From: JARRPM01 sp963792815
Lineage (GTDB): Bacteria; Pseudomonadota; Gammaproteobacteria; Pseudomonadales; Halieaceae
Direction of reading: 5' to 3'
DNA: 64,000 nucleotides
Assembly (NCBI GenBank): GCA_963792815.1
Contig: CAWBXR010000011.1
Coordinates: forward strand, 124,001 to 188,000
This document shows, piece after piece, positions 9,110 to 16,901 of the stretch. The notes under the pieces are model-generated. The model made no database searches. It was not told the origin of the DNA and saw nothing but the letters and a program-made list of their open reading frames with translations. Made by a program: the position numbers and the translations under genes. Within the stretch, counting starts at the first letter, position 1; each line of letters opens with the position of its first letter.

Positions 9110-9736
9110 TCAGCTGGGCTGCGTGCCGAAAACCTTGTCCCAGACGGGAGAGCTGACACCGTAGCGGCCACCCTCACCGGAATAGTGATGCTTCAGGTGA
9201 TAGTGCTTCAGGTACTTGGCCACCGGGTTGCGCATGGGGAAGTGGTGGGTCGAGTAGTGGATATAGTCGTAGATCAGGTAGCCGATGATGAAAAAGGCGC
9301 AAAATGGCTGTATCCACGGCTGGGGGATGAACAGTCCGAACAGCAGGTAGAGCACCAGCATGATGGGGATGGCGCCGGCCGGGGGCATGACCAGCCGGGT
9401 CTTGTCCTTCGGGTCCTCGTGGTGATTGCCGTGAAACAGGAACACCAGCCACTTGCCGAGCTTGCTCTTGGCGGGAAAGTGGAACAGGAAGCGGTGCAGG
9501 CAGTACTCGGTCAGGGACCAGGTGAAGACACCCGCCACGCCGATCGCCAGCACTGGCAACACGGGGAGCTGGTACAGCGCGAAACTGCGCCATATCAGGT
9601 AGCCCGCGATGGGGCCCCACATCAGCAATGGGGTGATGGGGTGGACGTGGGACAGCCTCTCGAGCAGGTCATTGTCGAACAGGCGGATGGACTGGTGTTG
9701 TTTTTCAGGCTGCATAGGAGTCGATGTCGGCGTCAC
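9110..9736 (-). CDS. fatty acid 2-hydroxylase-like membrane di-iron enzyme
   Basis: 208 residues with four hydrophobic segments and the histidine clusters of the fatty acid hydroxylase superfamily in order: EYCLHRFLFH (about 78), LFHGNHHEDP (about 100), DYIHYSTHH (about 157) and KHYHLKHHY (about 175). This spacing is that of the C-terminal domain of eukaryotic Scs7/FA2H, which hydroxylates ceramide fatty acyl chains at carbon 2 in the membrane. The cytochrome b5 domain of the eukaryotic enzyme is absent. The start is a GTG with GAGG upstream that overlaps the end of the acyltransferase gene by 32 bases. Its position in an operon with a fatty acyl-AMP ligase and a CerR-like reductase supports a ceramide hydroxylase role. 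Confidence 0.8.
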   Translation of the reverse strand: MTPTSTPMQPEKQHQSIRLFDNDLLERLSHVHPITPLLMWGPIAGYLIWRSFALYQLPVLPVLAIGVAGVFTWSLTEYCLHRFLFHFPAKSKLGKWLVFLFHGNHHEDPKDKTRLVMPPAGAIPIMLVLYLLFGLFIPQPWIQPFCAFFIIGYLIYDYIHYSTHHFPMRNPVAKYLKHYHLKHHYSGEGGRYGVSSPVWDKVFGTQPS

Positions 9737-10694
9737 TGCCGTCTACCTCTGATTTGTGGGGCACGGGGTTCTTGGACCACAGGCGTTTTGAGCAAAACCA
9801 GTCTGCCGGGTTCTGGCGGATCCAGTCCTCGAAGTGCTGATGAACTTGCTCGATCATATCGATTGCCTGGGCGGTTTCGTCAGCCTCCGGATTGCGCGGG
9901 CGCACCGGCGGGTGGAAAATCACGTGATAGCGGGCGTCTTCGCGCCGCAGTATCTGTATGGGCACTAGTTCACAGCGGTGTTTCAGGGCGAGCTTCGCCG
10001 GCATTATGGTGGAAGACTTGTCGTAGCCGAAGAATGGGATCGGCTTGCCGTCGTCAACCCGTCGGTCCATCACCATCCCCACGGTGCGCCCTTCCTTCAG
10101 GGCCCGCATCAACAGCCGGGCACTGTTATCCCTGGGCAGCAGCTGGCAGTTCAGCGCCTGGCGGGAATCCAGCAGCATGCGATCCAGCAGCGGGTTGGTG
10201 GGTGGCGAATACAGGCTGGCGTTGGGCATGCCCATTTTGGCCATGGCGGAACAGGCTACTTCCCAGTTGCTCTGGTGGGCCGAGACTATAATGCAGGGCT
10301 TGCTCGGGTCCTTGTAGGTGGCGATGGGCTCGCGAATCTCGATAGTGATGCGATCGCTGTCTGTGAGCAGGGTCTCGAGGTGGGGGTATTCCGCCAGCAC
10401 GCGGCCCGCTCGCCCCCAGGCTTTTTTAACCAGCTCGTCCAGTTGGCGGTCATCCATCTCCGGAAACGCCAGCGCCAGGTTGGTGCGGAAAATCGCGGTT
10501 TTGCGCTTGAGCCTCGGGCCGATCCAGGCGCCTACTTTCTCGCCATAACGCGAGGCCGCATCGATGGGCAGCAGTCGCGCCAGCCAGGTTACCAGCCAGA
10601 CGAATGCGTAGTCCACACGCCACAGCACGCGCTGCAGGCGCGGGTGTTCCCGCGCCAGCTTGCGTAGTGAATTGCCAACAATAAACTCAGCCAA
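9705..10694 (-). CDS. lipid A biosynthesis-type acyltransferase (LpxL/HtrB family)
   Basis: 329 residues with one N-terminal hydrophobic segment (AFVWLVTWLARLLP). The catalytic motif is IIVSAHQSNWE (H then E four residues on), followed by GMVMDRRVDDGKPIPFFGY and the C-terminal HFEDWIRQNPADWFCSKRLW. Family members transfer an acyl chain from acyl-ACP to lipid A precursors at the inner membrane. Here the gene lies between the CerR-like gene and the ceramide-type hydroxylase, so it may acylate the sphingolipid or its sugar instead of lipid A. A decayed paralogue fragment lies downstream. Which lipid is the substrate cannot be told from sequence. Confidence 0.75.
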   Translation of the reverse strand: MAEFIVGNSLRKLAREHPRLQRVLWRVDYAFVWLVTWLARLLPIDAASRYGEKVGAWIGPRLKRKTAIFRTNLALAFPEMDDRQLDELVKKAWGRAGRVLAEYPHLETLLTDSDRITIEIREPIATYKDPSKPCIIVSAHQSNWEVACSAMAKMGMPNASLYSPPTNPLLDRMLLDSRQALNCQLLPRDNSARLLMRALKEGRTVGMVMDRRVDDGKPIPFFGYDKSSTIMPAKLALKHRCELVPIQILRREDARYHVIFHPPVRPRNPEADETAQAIDMIEQVHQHFEDWIRQNPADWFCSKRLWSKNPVPHKSEVDGSDADIDSYAA

Positions 10695-10781
10695 GGACCG
10701 TTTCTACCCTGTAAGAATCGTGTGTCATTTGGAGCGGTATTATAGCGCATTGGCGTATTTTTCCCGGCCCGGAAATTGCGG

Positions 10782-11720
10782 TCATAGTTCCGCTTTACGC
10801 AGCTCTTCCAGGCCCTGTCGCAGGCCTGTCACAGGCTTCCAGCCGGTCGTTCCGGTGATAAGCCCGTTGTCGACAACCCAGTCCCTGTGGCGCAGTTCCC
10901 GCAGCTTGGGTGGGGTGAGCATGGGGGCCCGCCCGGTCAGCCGGGCACTGCGAACATTTGCCCAGGCGAGGCTGTCCAACAGCCAATTCGGCACCTGCCA
11001 GAGGCGAACCTTGCGGCCCCATACCGTCGCCACGATGTCGGCCATTTCGCGCCAGTCATAGCCATTTTGCTTGCCGTCGCACAGGGTCAGGGTCTGGTGC
11101 CGGGCCGCTGCGCTGCCCAGGCAGGCGATTACGGCCGTGACCAGGTCGCGTACATGTATTAGTGAGATCCGGGCTGCCGTATCTCCGGGAACCGGGGCTA
11201 TCCCCCGGGCCATGGCCTCGAATACCGGCAGCATTTCCCTGTCACCGGGGCCGTACACGGCCGGCGGGCGCAGGACCAGCCAGTCCAGGTCCGGGTGTGA
11301 GCCAAGCAGGGATTCGCCGGCACGCTTGCTGGCGGCATACCAGGACAGGCCTGGCTCCCGGGCGGCGAGCGACGAGAGCAATAGCAGGCGTGGTGGTTCA
11401 GCCTGGGCAGTGATGGCGGCCAGCAGGTGGGCTGTGCCGGTAACGTTGATGTGGTCGAAGTCCTGCTGTGAGCTGCCGCGCACGGCGCCTGCTGCATGGA
11501 TCACGGCGGCAGCGCCGCTGACAAGCTGTTGCAGCGCCGCGTTGTCGTCCAGGTCGCCCTCGACCAGGCTGACGCCCTGGCTGGCCAGGTGCTGTGCCCG
11601 CCCGGGTGTTCTGGCCAAAGCCCTTATGAGATAGCCCTGTTGCAGTAACCCGGCACACAGTGCCGTGCCGATAAACCCTGTGGCGCCGGTAACGGCGATC
11701 AGGCTACCGCGGGGGATCAG
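10782..11720 (-). CDS. NAD(P)-dependent epimerase/reductase, CerR-like; probable CTG start
   Basis: An extended short-chain dehydrogenase of about 312 residues. The nucleotide-binding loop VTGATGFIG lies upstream of the first conventional start codon (TTG 11618), so the true start must be further 5'. Between the last in-frame stop and the loop no ATG, GTG or TTG exists. A CTG at 11720 overlaps the stop of the acyl-AMP ligase gene in the arrangement CTGA, with GAGGG nine bases upstream. Other motifs: YAASKRAGESLLG (Tyr-x3-Lys) and RPPAVYGPGD. The Caulobacter ceramide reductase CerR belongs to this broad family and is encoded beside Spt genes, so reduction of the 3-keto sphingoid product is the likely role. 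Without the CTG, a frameshift near the start is the alternative. Confidence 0.7.
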   Translation of the reverse strand: MIPRGSLIAVTGATGFIGTALCAGLLQQGYLIRALARTPGRAQHLASQGVSLVEGDLDDNAALQQLVSGAAAVIHAAGAVRGSSQQDFDHINVTGTAHLLAAITAQAEPPRLLLLSSLAAREPGLSWYAASKRAGESLLGSHPDLDWLVLRPPAVYGPGDREMLPVFEAMARGIAPVPGDTAARISLIHVRDLVTAVIACLGSAAARHQTLTLCDGKQNGYDWREMADIVATVWGRKVRLWQVPNWLLDSLAWANVRSARLTGRAPMLTPPKLRELRHRDWVVDNGLITGTTGWKPVTGLRQGLEELRKAEL

Positions 11721-13555
11721 GCTGATGCGACCCTCAGGCGGAACTCTTCAGTGACCGCGTTCAGGTTGTCAGCTTCATGTGTGCTGATAAAGTCCAGGCG
11801 CGCCTTGGCGCGGGACAGCTTGCCTGAAGAGGTCTTGGGCAGGGCGTGGGGCGACACCAGCTCGACGTAGCAGTCGAGGCTCATTTCCAGGCGCAGCAGG
11901 GCGCTCAGGCGGCGTACCAGGTTGTTGCGCTTCTTGCTGTCGGTCTCGCGGCACTGTACCAGCAATACGCACATTTCCTCGCCCTCGTGATCGGGTACGG
12001 AGAAGGCTACGGCGTCGCCGGAGCGTACTTCCGGCTCGGCTTCGGCGATGTGCTCGAGATCCTGCGGCCAGATGTTGCGGCCGTGGATGATGATGAGGTC
12101 CTTCTTGCGGCCGGTGATGGTCAGCACGCCGTCAACCAGGTAGCCGATGTCGCCGGTATTGAGCCAGCCGTCCTCGTCCAGGGCGTGGCTGGATTCCTCC
12201 GGCAGATTGAAATAGCCGGACATCACGCTGGGGCCGCGCAGGTAGATAACGCCGCTGTGCCAGTCGTCCAGAACAGTCTCTTCGCCGTCGCGAATCTGCA
12301 CTTCGAAGTTCGGCAGCGGCACGCCACAGTTGACGAAGTGACGACCCCGACCACGCTGGTCGCTGTCGTCCAGCAGTACCGCGCGGTGGTGATCAGACAG
12401 GTGGTCGCTGTCGATATGGTGGGTGGTGAAACCGGTCCACAGGGGTGAAAAACTGACCCCGAGGGTACATTCTGCCATGCCGTAACAGGCCAGGAAGGCG
12501 CGTCGATCAAAGCCGCAGGGCTGCAGCAGGTCGGCGAAATAATCCAGGGTGTCAGGGCGGATCATTTCCGCGCCGATACCGGCCACCCGCCAGTTGCTCA
12601 GGTCATAATTTTCCAGGTCGCCGGTGCGCACCCGACGGGCGCAGAGGTCATAACCGAAGGAGGGAGCGAAGGAGATGGTGGCGCGTGACTTGGTCATCAG
12701 CTCCAGCCACTGGCGCGGGCGCATGGCGAATTCACGGGTATCGAGGTAATCGATGGACACCTGCGCCGCCATTGGTACCAGCATGAAGCCGACCAGGCCC
12801 ATGTCGTGGTAAAAGGGCAGCCAGGACATCATGCGGTCGTCGCCGTTCATCATCAGGCCGTGGGCAATAATGCCCTGCAGGTTCGCCATCGCGGTCTGGT
12901 GCTTGATGACCACGCCGCGGGGGAAACGCGTGCTGCCGGAGGTGTACTGGATATAGGAAATATCGCCGGGATTGATTTGTGGCAGTGGCTGCTGGTCGGC
13001 GGGGAGGGCGTGGAACGCCTCCGGCTTGTCCACCATCCGCAGGGCCAGGCCTTCGCTGGCTTCGAGCAGGAATGACAGGTAACCCTCTGAGGCAACCGCA
13101 ATAGCTGCATCGCTGGCTTCCAGCAGCCGCTGCAACTGCGCCACGTAGGCGTGGTGCGCGCCCACCTTGACCGAAGCCGGCAGGGCAACGGGAATCAGGC
13201 CGGCGTACTGGCAGGCGTAGAAAAAACTGACAAACTCGGGGTCGGTCTCGGCTACCAGGGCAACGCGGCTACCCGCCTCCAGCCCCAGCCCAAGCAATTT
13301 GTGCGCAAGCTCAATCGACTTGAGGCGCAGCTCGCGATAGGGCAGGGCGCAATAGATGCCGCCGCGGCCGGTATAGAAGTTGGCGCCGGTCTCGCCCTGT
13401 GCTGCGTAGTCGAGGGCTTCGGTCAGCGTGGCAAAATCGGCGGCGCGGAACTGCAGTGAATGATTCGTCGGAGTGGGGTTGAGTTCAGAAGGTGACAAAG
13501 GATGTTCCTCAATTTGTGGCAGCCTGTCCGACGCTGCGTGTCCAAAATGGTTCAA
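11717..13555 (-). CDS. fatty acyl-AMP ligase (FAAL-like)
   Basis: About 612 residues of the adenylate-forming superfamily. The AMP-binding P-loop is YIQYTSGSTRFPRGVV; other motifs are MSWLPFYHDMGLVGFML, CYGMAECTLGVSFSP and GWLNTGDIGYLVDG, and the C-terminal lysine region is LPKTSSGKLSR. Closest in style to FAAL/long-chain acyl-ACP ligases. The start is taken as TTG 13555 because GGAGG lies nine bases before it; GTG 13564 would have no spacing. Predicted to activate a free fatty acid and load it on the ACP encoded at 19495-19737, for use by Spt or the ceramide synthase. An acyl-activating enzyme is also part of the Caulobacter sphingolipid locus. First gene of the operon with the CerR-like, acyltransferase and hydroxylase genes. 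Confidence 0.8.
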   Translation of the reverse strand: MNHFGHAASDRLPQIEEHPLSPSELNPTPTNHSLQFRAADFATLTEALDYAAQGETGANFYTGRGGIYCALPYRELRLKSIELAHKLLGLGLEAGSRVALVAETDPEFVSFFYACQYAGLIPVALPASVKVGAHHAYVAQLQRLLEASDAAIAVASEGYLSFLLEASEGLALRMVDKPEAFHALPADQQPLPQINPGDISYIQYTSGSTRFPRGVVIKHQTAMANLQGIIAHGLMMNGDDRMMSWLPFYHDMGLVGFMLVPMAAQVSIDYLDTREFAMRPRQWLELMTKSRATISFAPSFGYDLCARRVRTGDLENYDLSNWRVAGIGAEMIRPDTLDYFADLLQPCGFDRRAFLACYGMAECTLGVSFSPLWTGFTTHHIDSDHLSDHHRAVLLDDSDQRGRGRHFVNCGVPLPNFEVQIRDGEETVLDDWHSGVIYLRGPSVMSGYFNLPEESSHALDEDGWLNTGDIGYLVDGVLTITGRKKDLIIIHGRNIWPQDLEHIAEAEPEVRSGDAVAFSVPDHEGEEMCVLLVQCRETDSKKRNNLVRRLSALLRLEMSLDCYVELVSPHALPKTSSGKLSRAKARLDFISTHEADNLNAVTEEFRLRVASA

Positions 13556-13900
13556 TTGCTTCACCCTCCGAATGGCCGAGGAATGAAGCCCAGATCAATA
13601 AAATCAGTAGGTAGCGTGGGGTGGCGTCGTGTTCTGCTCGTCACTTTGCGCCCTCACTTGTCGGTAACCTGGACTGGTTACCAAACACGGCGCAACTTTA
13701 GCATTTCCGGGCCTTCGGCTCATGGGTAATAATACCAATGAACAGTGCGTATTAGTGCATTTTCCGTTCTTTCGTCGTCTCGGAATTTTCGGGCGCAAGT
13801 ATATGTTTTTCAGGCACTTTTCCCCAATTCGTTTTTCAGCGTCCGGTTTCGGCTGTATACTGCGTCGCTTTGCCTTTGAGGGCGTTCAGCGGGGGAAGTC
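13556..13900 (+). promoter_or_regulatory. divergent promoter region between acyl-AMP ligase and bCerS-like genes
   Basis: 345 bases with no gene, somewhat richer in A/T than the flanks. For the rightward gene a -10 candidate TATACT lies at 13856-13861, about 40 bases before the ATG; the -35 (near 13833) is poor. The same TATACT preceded by a GGC(T/C)G-like stretch occurs at 7125-7130 before the other rightward gene group. No clear promoter was found for the leftward operon by eye, and no hairpin or riboswitch-like element was recognised. Confidence 0.35.
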
Positions 13901-15043
13901 ATGGCCAGTTCCGGGGATTCACCGATAACCCTTGAGGTAGTGACTGAGCGCGCCCAGTGGCGCCAGTTCCTGGCGCTGCCGCACCGCCTGTACGCTACCG
14001 ACCCGGCCTGGGTGGCCCCCCTGGATTTCGAGCAGCGCCAGCGGTTTTCGCCGGCCAATCACTTTTTCGAACACGCCCGCTGGCGGGCCTGGCTGGCGTA
14101 CCGGGGCGGCGTCGTGGTGGGCCGCATCACTGCCCAGATCGATGAAATGCACCTGCGCCAGCATGCCGATGGGGCAGGCTATTTCGGCATGCTCGAAGCG
14201 GAGGATGACCCCGCCGTGTTTGCCGCACTGCTGGAGGCGGCCGCGCAATGGCTGCGCAGCGAGGGTATGCAGCGGGTACGCGGACCCCTGAATCTCCACA
14301 TCAACGAAGAGGTGGGACTGCTGGTAGACGGCTTCTCGACCCCGCCCTTCGTGTTGATGGGCCATGCTCGCCCCTACTATGGCGCCGGCATCGAAGGGCA
14401 GGGCTACCGCGGGGTGAAGGATTTGCTGGCCTACCATATCCGCCCCGACTTCGAGCCGCCGCGGGTGATGAACAAGCTGGCTGAGCGCGTGTCGGACCGG
14501 GTGAAAGTGCGGGCTGTGCGCCGCAAGCACCTGGGGGAGGACGCGCAGATCATGCTCGGTATTTTCAACGATGCCTGGGAGAAAAACTGGGGTTTTGTGC
14601 CGCTGGTGGCCTCCGAGTGGGAGGAGACTGTGCGCACCCTGGCAAAGCTGATGCCGGACGATTACATCCAGATCGCCGAGTACGACGGTGAACCGGTGGC
14701 GTTTATAGTGGCACTGCCCAATCTCAACGAGGCCACGGCGGACCTGAAAGGAAAATTGCTGCCGTTTGGCTGGGCCAAACTGCTGTGGCGGCTCAAGGTG
14801 CGCCACCCCCGGACCGCCCGCATACCGCTTATGGGGGTGCGCCAGAGCTTCCAGCATTCGCGCCTGGGGCCTACCCTTGCGTTCATGGTGATAGACGCCG
14901 TACGCAAGGCGATGCATGCCCGCGGCGTGAAAAATGTCGAGATGGGCTGGATCCTCGAGGATAACGATGGCATGCGCAATATCATTGAAACTATCGGTGG
15001 GCAGGCGTATAAGCGCTACCGCGTATACGAAAAAGAGCTTTAG
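13901..15043 (+). CDS. bacterial ceramide synthase-like N-acyltransferase
   Basis: 380 residues; ATG 13901 follows GGGGGAAG. The protein has the two-part layout of the YghO/bCerS group in the GNAT superfamily: an N-terminal FEHARWRAWLAYRGGVVVGR segment, GPLNLHINEEVGLLVDGF, then a second acyl-CoA-type half with LGPTLAFMVIDAVRKAMHARG and WILEDNDGMRNIIETIGG. The Caulobacter protein bCerS, which acylates a sphingoid base to form ceramide, is of this type and is required for bacterial ceramide synthesis. Here it lies beside acyl-AMP ligase, CerR-like and Spt genes. It would act in the cytoplasm at the inner membrane. The gene is followed ten bases later by a nucleotidyltransferase gene. Confidence 0.8.
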   Translation: MASSGDSPITLEVVTERAQWRQFLALPHRLYATDPAWVAPLDFEQRQRFSPANHFFEHARWRAWLAYRGGVVVGRITAQIDEMHLRQHADGAGYFGMLEAEDDPAVFAALLEAAAQWLRSEGMQRVRGPLNLHINEEVGLLVDGFSTPPFVLMGHARPYYGAGIEGQGYRGVKDLLAYHIRPDFEPPRVMNKLAERVSDRVKVRAVRRKHLGEDAQIMLGIFNDAWEKNWGFVPLVASEWEETVRTLAKLMPDDYIQIAEYDGEPVAFIVALPNLNEATADLKGKLLPFGWAKLLWRLKVRHPRTARIPLMGVRQSFQHSRLGPTLAFMVIDAVRKAMHARGVKNVEMGWILEDNDGMRNIIETIGGQAYKRYRVYEKEL

Positions 15044-15053
15044 AAGGGACATC

Positions 15054-15872
15054 ATGCATCTCAATCCCGAACAGCACCAACTGACGGCAATCGTCCTGGC
15101 GGGAGACCGTACCAAGGCTGATTCACTTATCAATCACTCCAAGGTCGGCAGCAAGGCGATGATCGATATCGATGGCCTGCCGATGGTGCGCCGGGTCCTG
15201 AACGCCCTGCGCCTGTCGCGGGTGGTCAACAAGATTGCCCTGTCCGGGCCCGAGGCCAGCGAGGTATCCAAGGACGAACAACTGGCACAATGGGTCGAGG
15301 CGGGAGAGGTTGAGTGGAGTGAGCCGGGCGCCAGCCCCAGCACCAGCGCCTACCAGGCCATGCAGGCGCTGGGTCCGGAAGAGGCGGTTCTGCTGACTAC
15401 CGCGGATCACCCCCTGCTCACCGCCGAGATTGTCGATGCCTTTGGTCGCCAGAGCCTTGCGGATGATGTCGACGTCGTGGTCGGCCTGGCGCCGCACGCC
15501 CTGGTGCTGGAGGCTTACCCCGGTATCAAGAAGACCGTACTGCGCTTCAGTGACGGCGATTTTTGTGGCTGTAACCTGTTTGCCTTCATCACCCCCGAGG
15601 GTCGCCGGGCGGCTCGCTTCTGGCGTCGCATCGAGCAGCAGCGGAAAAAGCCGCTGGTGGTGATAGGCCTGTTGGGCTGGTGGACGGTCATCCGCTACCG
15701 CATGGGGCTGCTGTCACTGGAAGAGGCCCTGGCCAAGCTGAGCAAGCGCCTGGGCCTGCGGATAAGGGCGGTGATTTTACCCTACGCCAATGCCGCTATC
15801 GACGTGGATTCGGTGGCGGACCTGATGCTGGTCAAGGGCTCCCTCGCCAAAGCCGCCGCGGAAAACGCCTGA
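15054..15872 (+). CDS. MobA-like NTP transferase
   Basis: 272 residues from ATG 15054. The N-terminus LTAIVLAGDRTKADSLINHS corresponds to the nucleotide-binding loop of the NTP-transferase (GT-A) fold, MIDIDGLPMVRRVL follows, and LLTTADHPLLTAEIV holds the metal-binding aspartate. Members transfer a nucleotidyl group to a phosphorylated small molecule. A phosphoglycerate cytidylyltransferase (CpgD) has been reported for the anionic Caulobacter sphingolipid, so a CDP- or UDP-linked head-group donor is a reasonable guess, but I cannot show orthology. The gene sits directly behind the bCerS-like gene and converges on the phosphoesterase gene. A C-terminal hydrophobic stretch (LVVIGLLGWWTVIRYRMGL) may anchor it to the membrane. 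Confidence 0.65.
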   Translation: MHLNPEQHQLTAIVLAGDRTKADSLINHSKVGSKAMIDIDGLPMVRRVLNALRLSRVVNKIALSGPEASEVSKDEQLAQWVEAGEVEWSEPGASPSTSAYQAMQALGPEEAVLLTTADHPLLTAEIVDAFGRQSLADDVDVVVGLAPHALVLEAYPGIKKTVLRFSDGDFCGCNLFAFITPEGRRAARFWRRIEQQRKKPLVVIGLLGWWTVIRYRMGLLSLEEALAKLSKRLGLRIRAVILPYANAAIDVDSVADLMLVKGSLAKAAAENA

Positions 15873-15951
15873 TAGCGCCCAGCCCGCGGCAGGGATACGG
15901 TCGAACAAATACCCGGTAAAGCGGGGGCAGGCCCTTCGACCCTGCAGAATA

Positions 15952-16881
15952 TCAACGCGGCGGATATTCCCGCGCCAGCTGCACCTCCCTGGTCTCGCCA
16001 GCGCTGAATTCGCCGCTCTCCGGCCGGTAATCCCGCGCCTGGATCGCCAGCTGCCAGCCCTTGTCATTGCGCTGCACCGAGTAGCAGTTGTAGCTCGCCG
16101 GATTGCCGTGCTGCAGTCCCAGCGCCGAGGCGGACGGCACGGCGATGACCGGCACGCTGCCGTGGGTGGTGTCCAGCTCGTCGTAATGGGCCCGGTGGCC
16201 GTGGCCGTTGAGTACCAGCTCGGCGCCGTGGCGGCTGATAATGGCCTGCACTTCCGCCGCATCCGTCAGCCGTTTGCGCCACTTCTCCCTGCCTGGCAGG
16301 GGCGAGTGGTGCAGGTAGACAACCCGGAACTGGCCCCTGGCGTGGGCGGCGTCAAGCAGTGCCGGCAGGCGGGCCAGTTGTTCGGGGCCCGCCGTCCCGG
16401 TAGCCATGAAAGGCGGTTTGGGACAGGCCGTGTTCAGGCCGATGAAGGCGATGTCCCCCCGGGTCCGCAGGCTGGGGTACAGTGCCGCAAGGCTGTCCTG
16501 GGGGCCGGCTGGTGCATCCGATGCCATGTAGTCCAGCCAGAGCGCGAAGGTGTCCCGCCAGGGGCTCGGTACTGAGGCGTCGTGGTTGCCCGCAATGACG
16601 GCCACGTGGTCGGGTGCGCCGAGGTTTTCCAGCCACGTCAGGGCCTGGCGGAATTCCTGGGGCAGGCCCACGTGGGTCAGGTCGCCGGTGACCAGTACCT
16701 GGTCGAGCTCGAACTGGTCCAGGTCCTGCTGCAGGGCGGCCAGCACCTCCGGGCGGTGTTCAAAGCGCCGCCGCCGGCGCCACGACAGGTACCCCAGGGC
16801 GCGCTTGGACAGCAGCTCGCCGGGACGCACGCCTTCGAGCGAACTCAGGTGGGGGTCGGAAATCTGGGCAAAGTGCTGCAT
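15952..16881 (-). CDS. metallophosphoesterase
   Basis: 309 residues with all five calcineurin-like metal motifs in order: ISDPHLS, VTGDLTHVG, AGNHDAS, YLHHSP and LNGHGHRAHYDE. The layout resembles class III cAMP phosphodiesterase (CpdA) and UDP-2,3-diacylglucosamine pyrophosphatase relatives, but the regions that would tell these apart are not decisive. It is the last gene of the acp-spt-murA operon, 20 bases after murA. In this setting dephosphorylation or cleavage of a lipid or nucleotide-linked precursor is plausible. No signal peptide is visible, so it acts in the cytoplasm or at the inner face of the membrane. Confidence 0.75.
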   Translation of the reverse strand: MQHFAQISDPHLSSLEGVRPGELLSKRALGYLSWRRRRRFEHRPEVLAALQQDLDQFELDQVLVTGDLTHVGLPQEFRQALTWLENLGAPDHVAVIAGNHDASVPSPWRDTFALWLDYMASDAPAGPQDSLAALYPSLRTRGDIAFIGLNTACPKPPFMATGTAGPEQLARLPALLDAAHARGQFRVVYLHHSPLPGREKWRKRLTDAAEVQAIISRHGAELVLNGHGHRAHYDELDTTHGSVPVIAVPSASALGLQHGNPASYNCYSVQRNDKGWQLAIQARDYRPESGEFSAGETREVQLAREYPPR

Positions 16882-16901
16882 GGGGCTCCTCCGGGCGGGA
16901 T

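Noticed and set aside
9110..9736. Sterol desaturase or carotenoid hydroxylase instead of FA2H-like
   Set aside because: Histidine spacing and operon context fit Scs7/FA2H better; sterol or carotenoid genes are absent.
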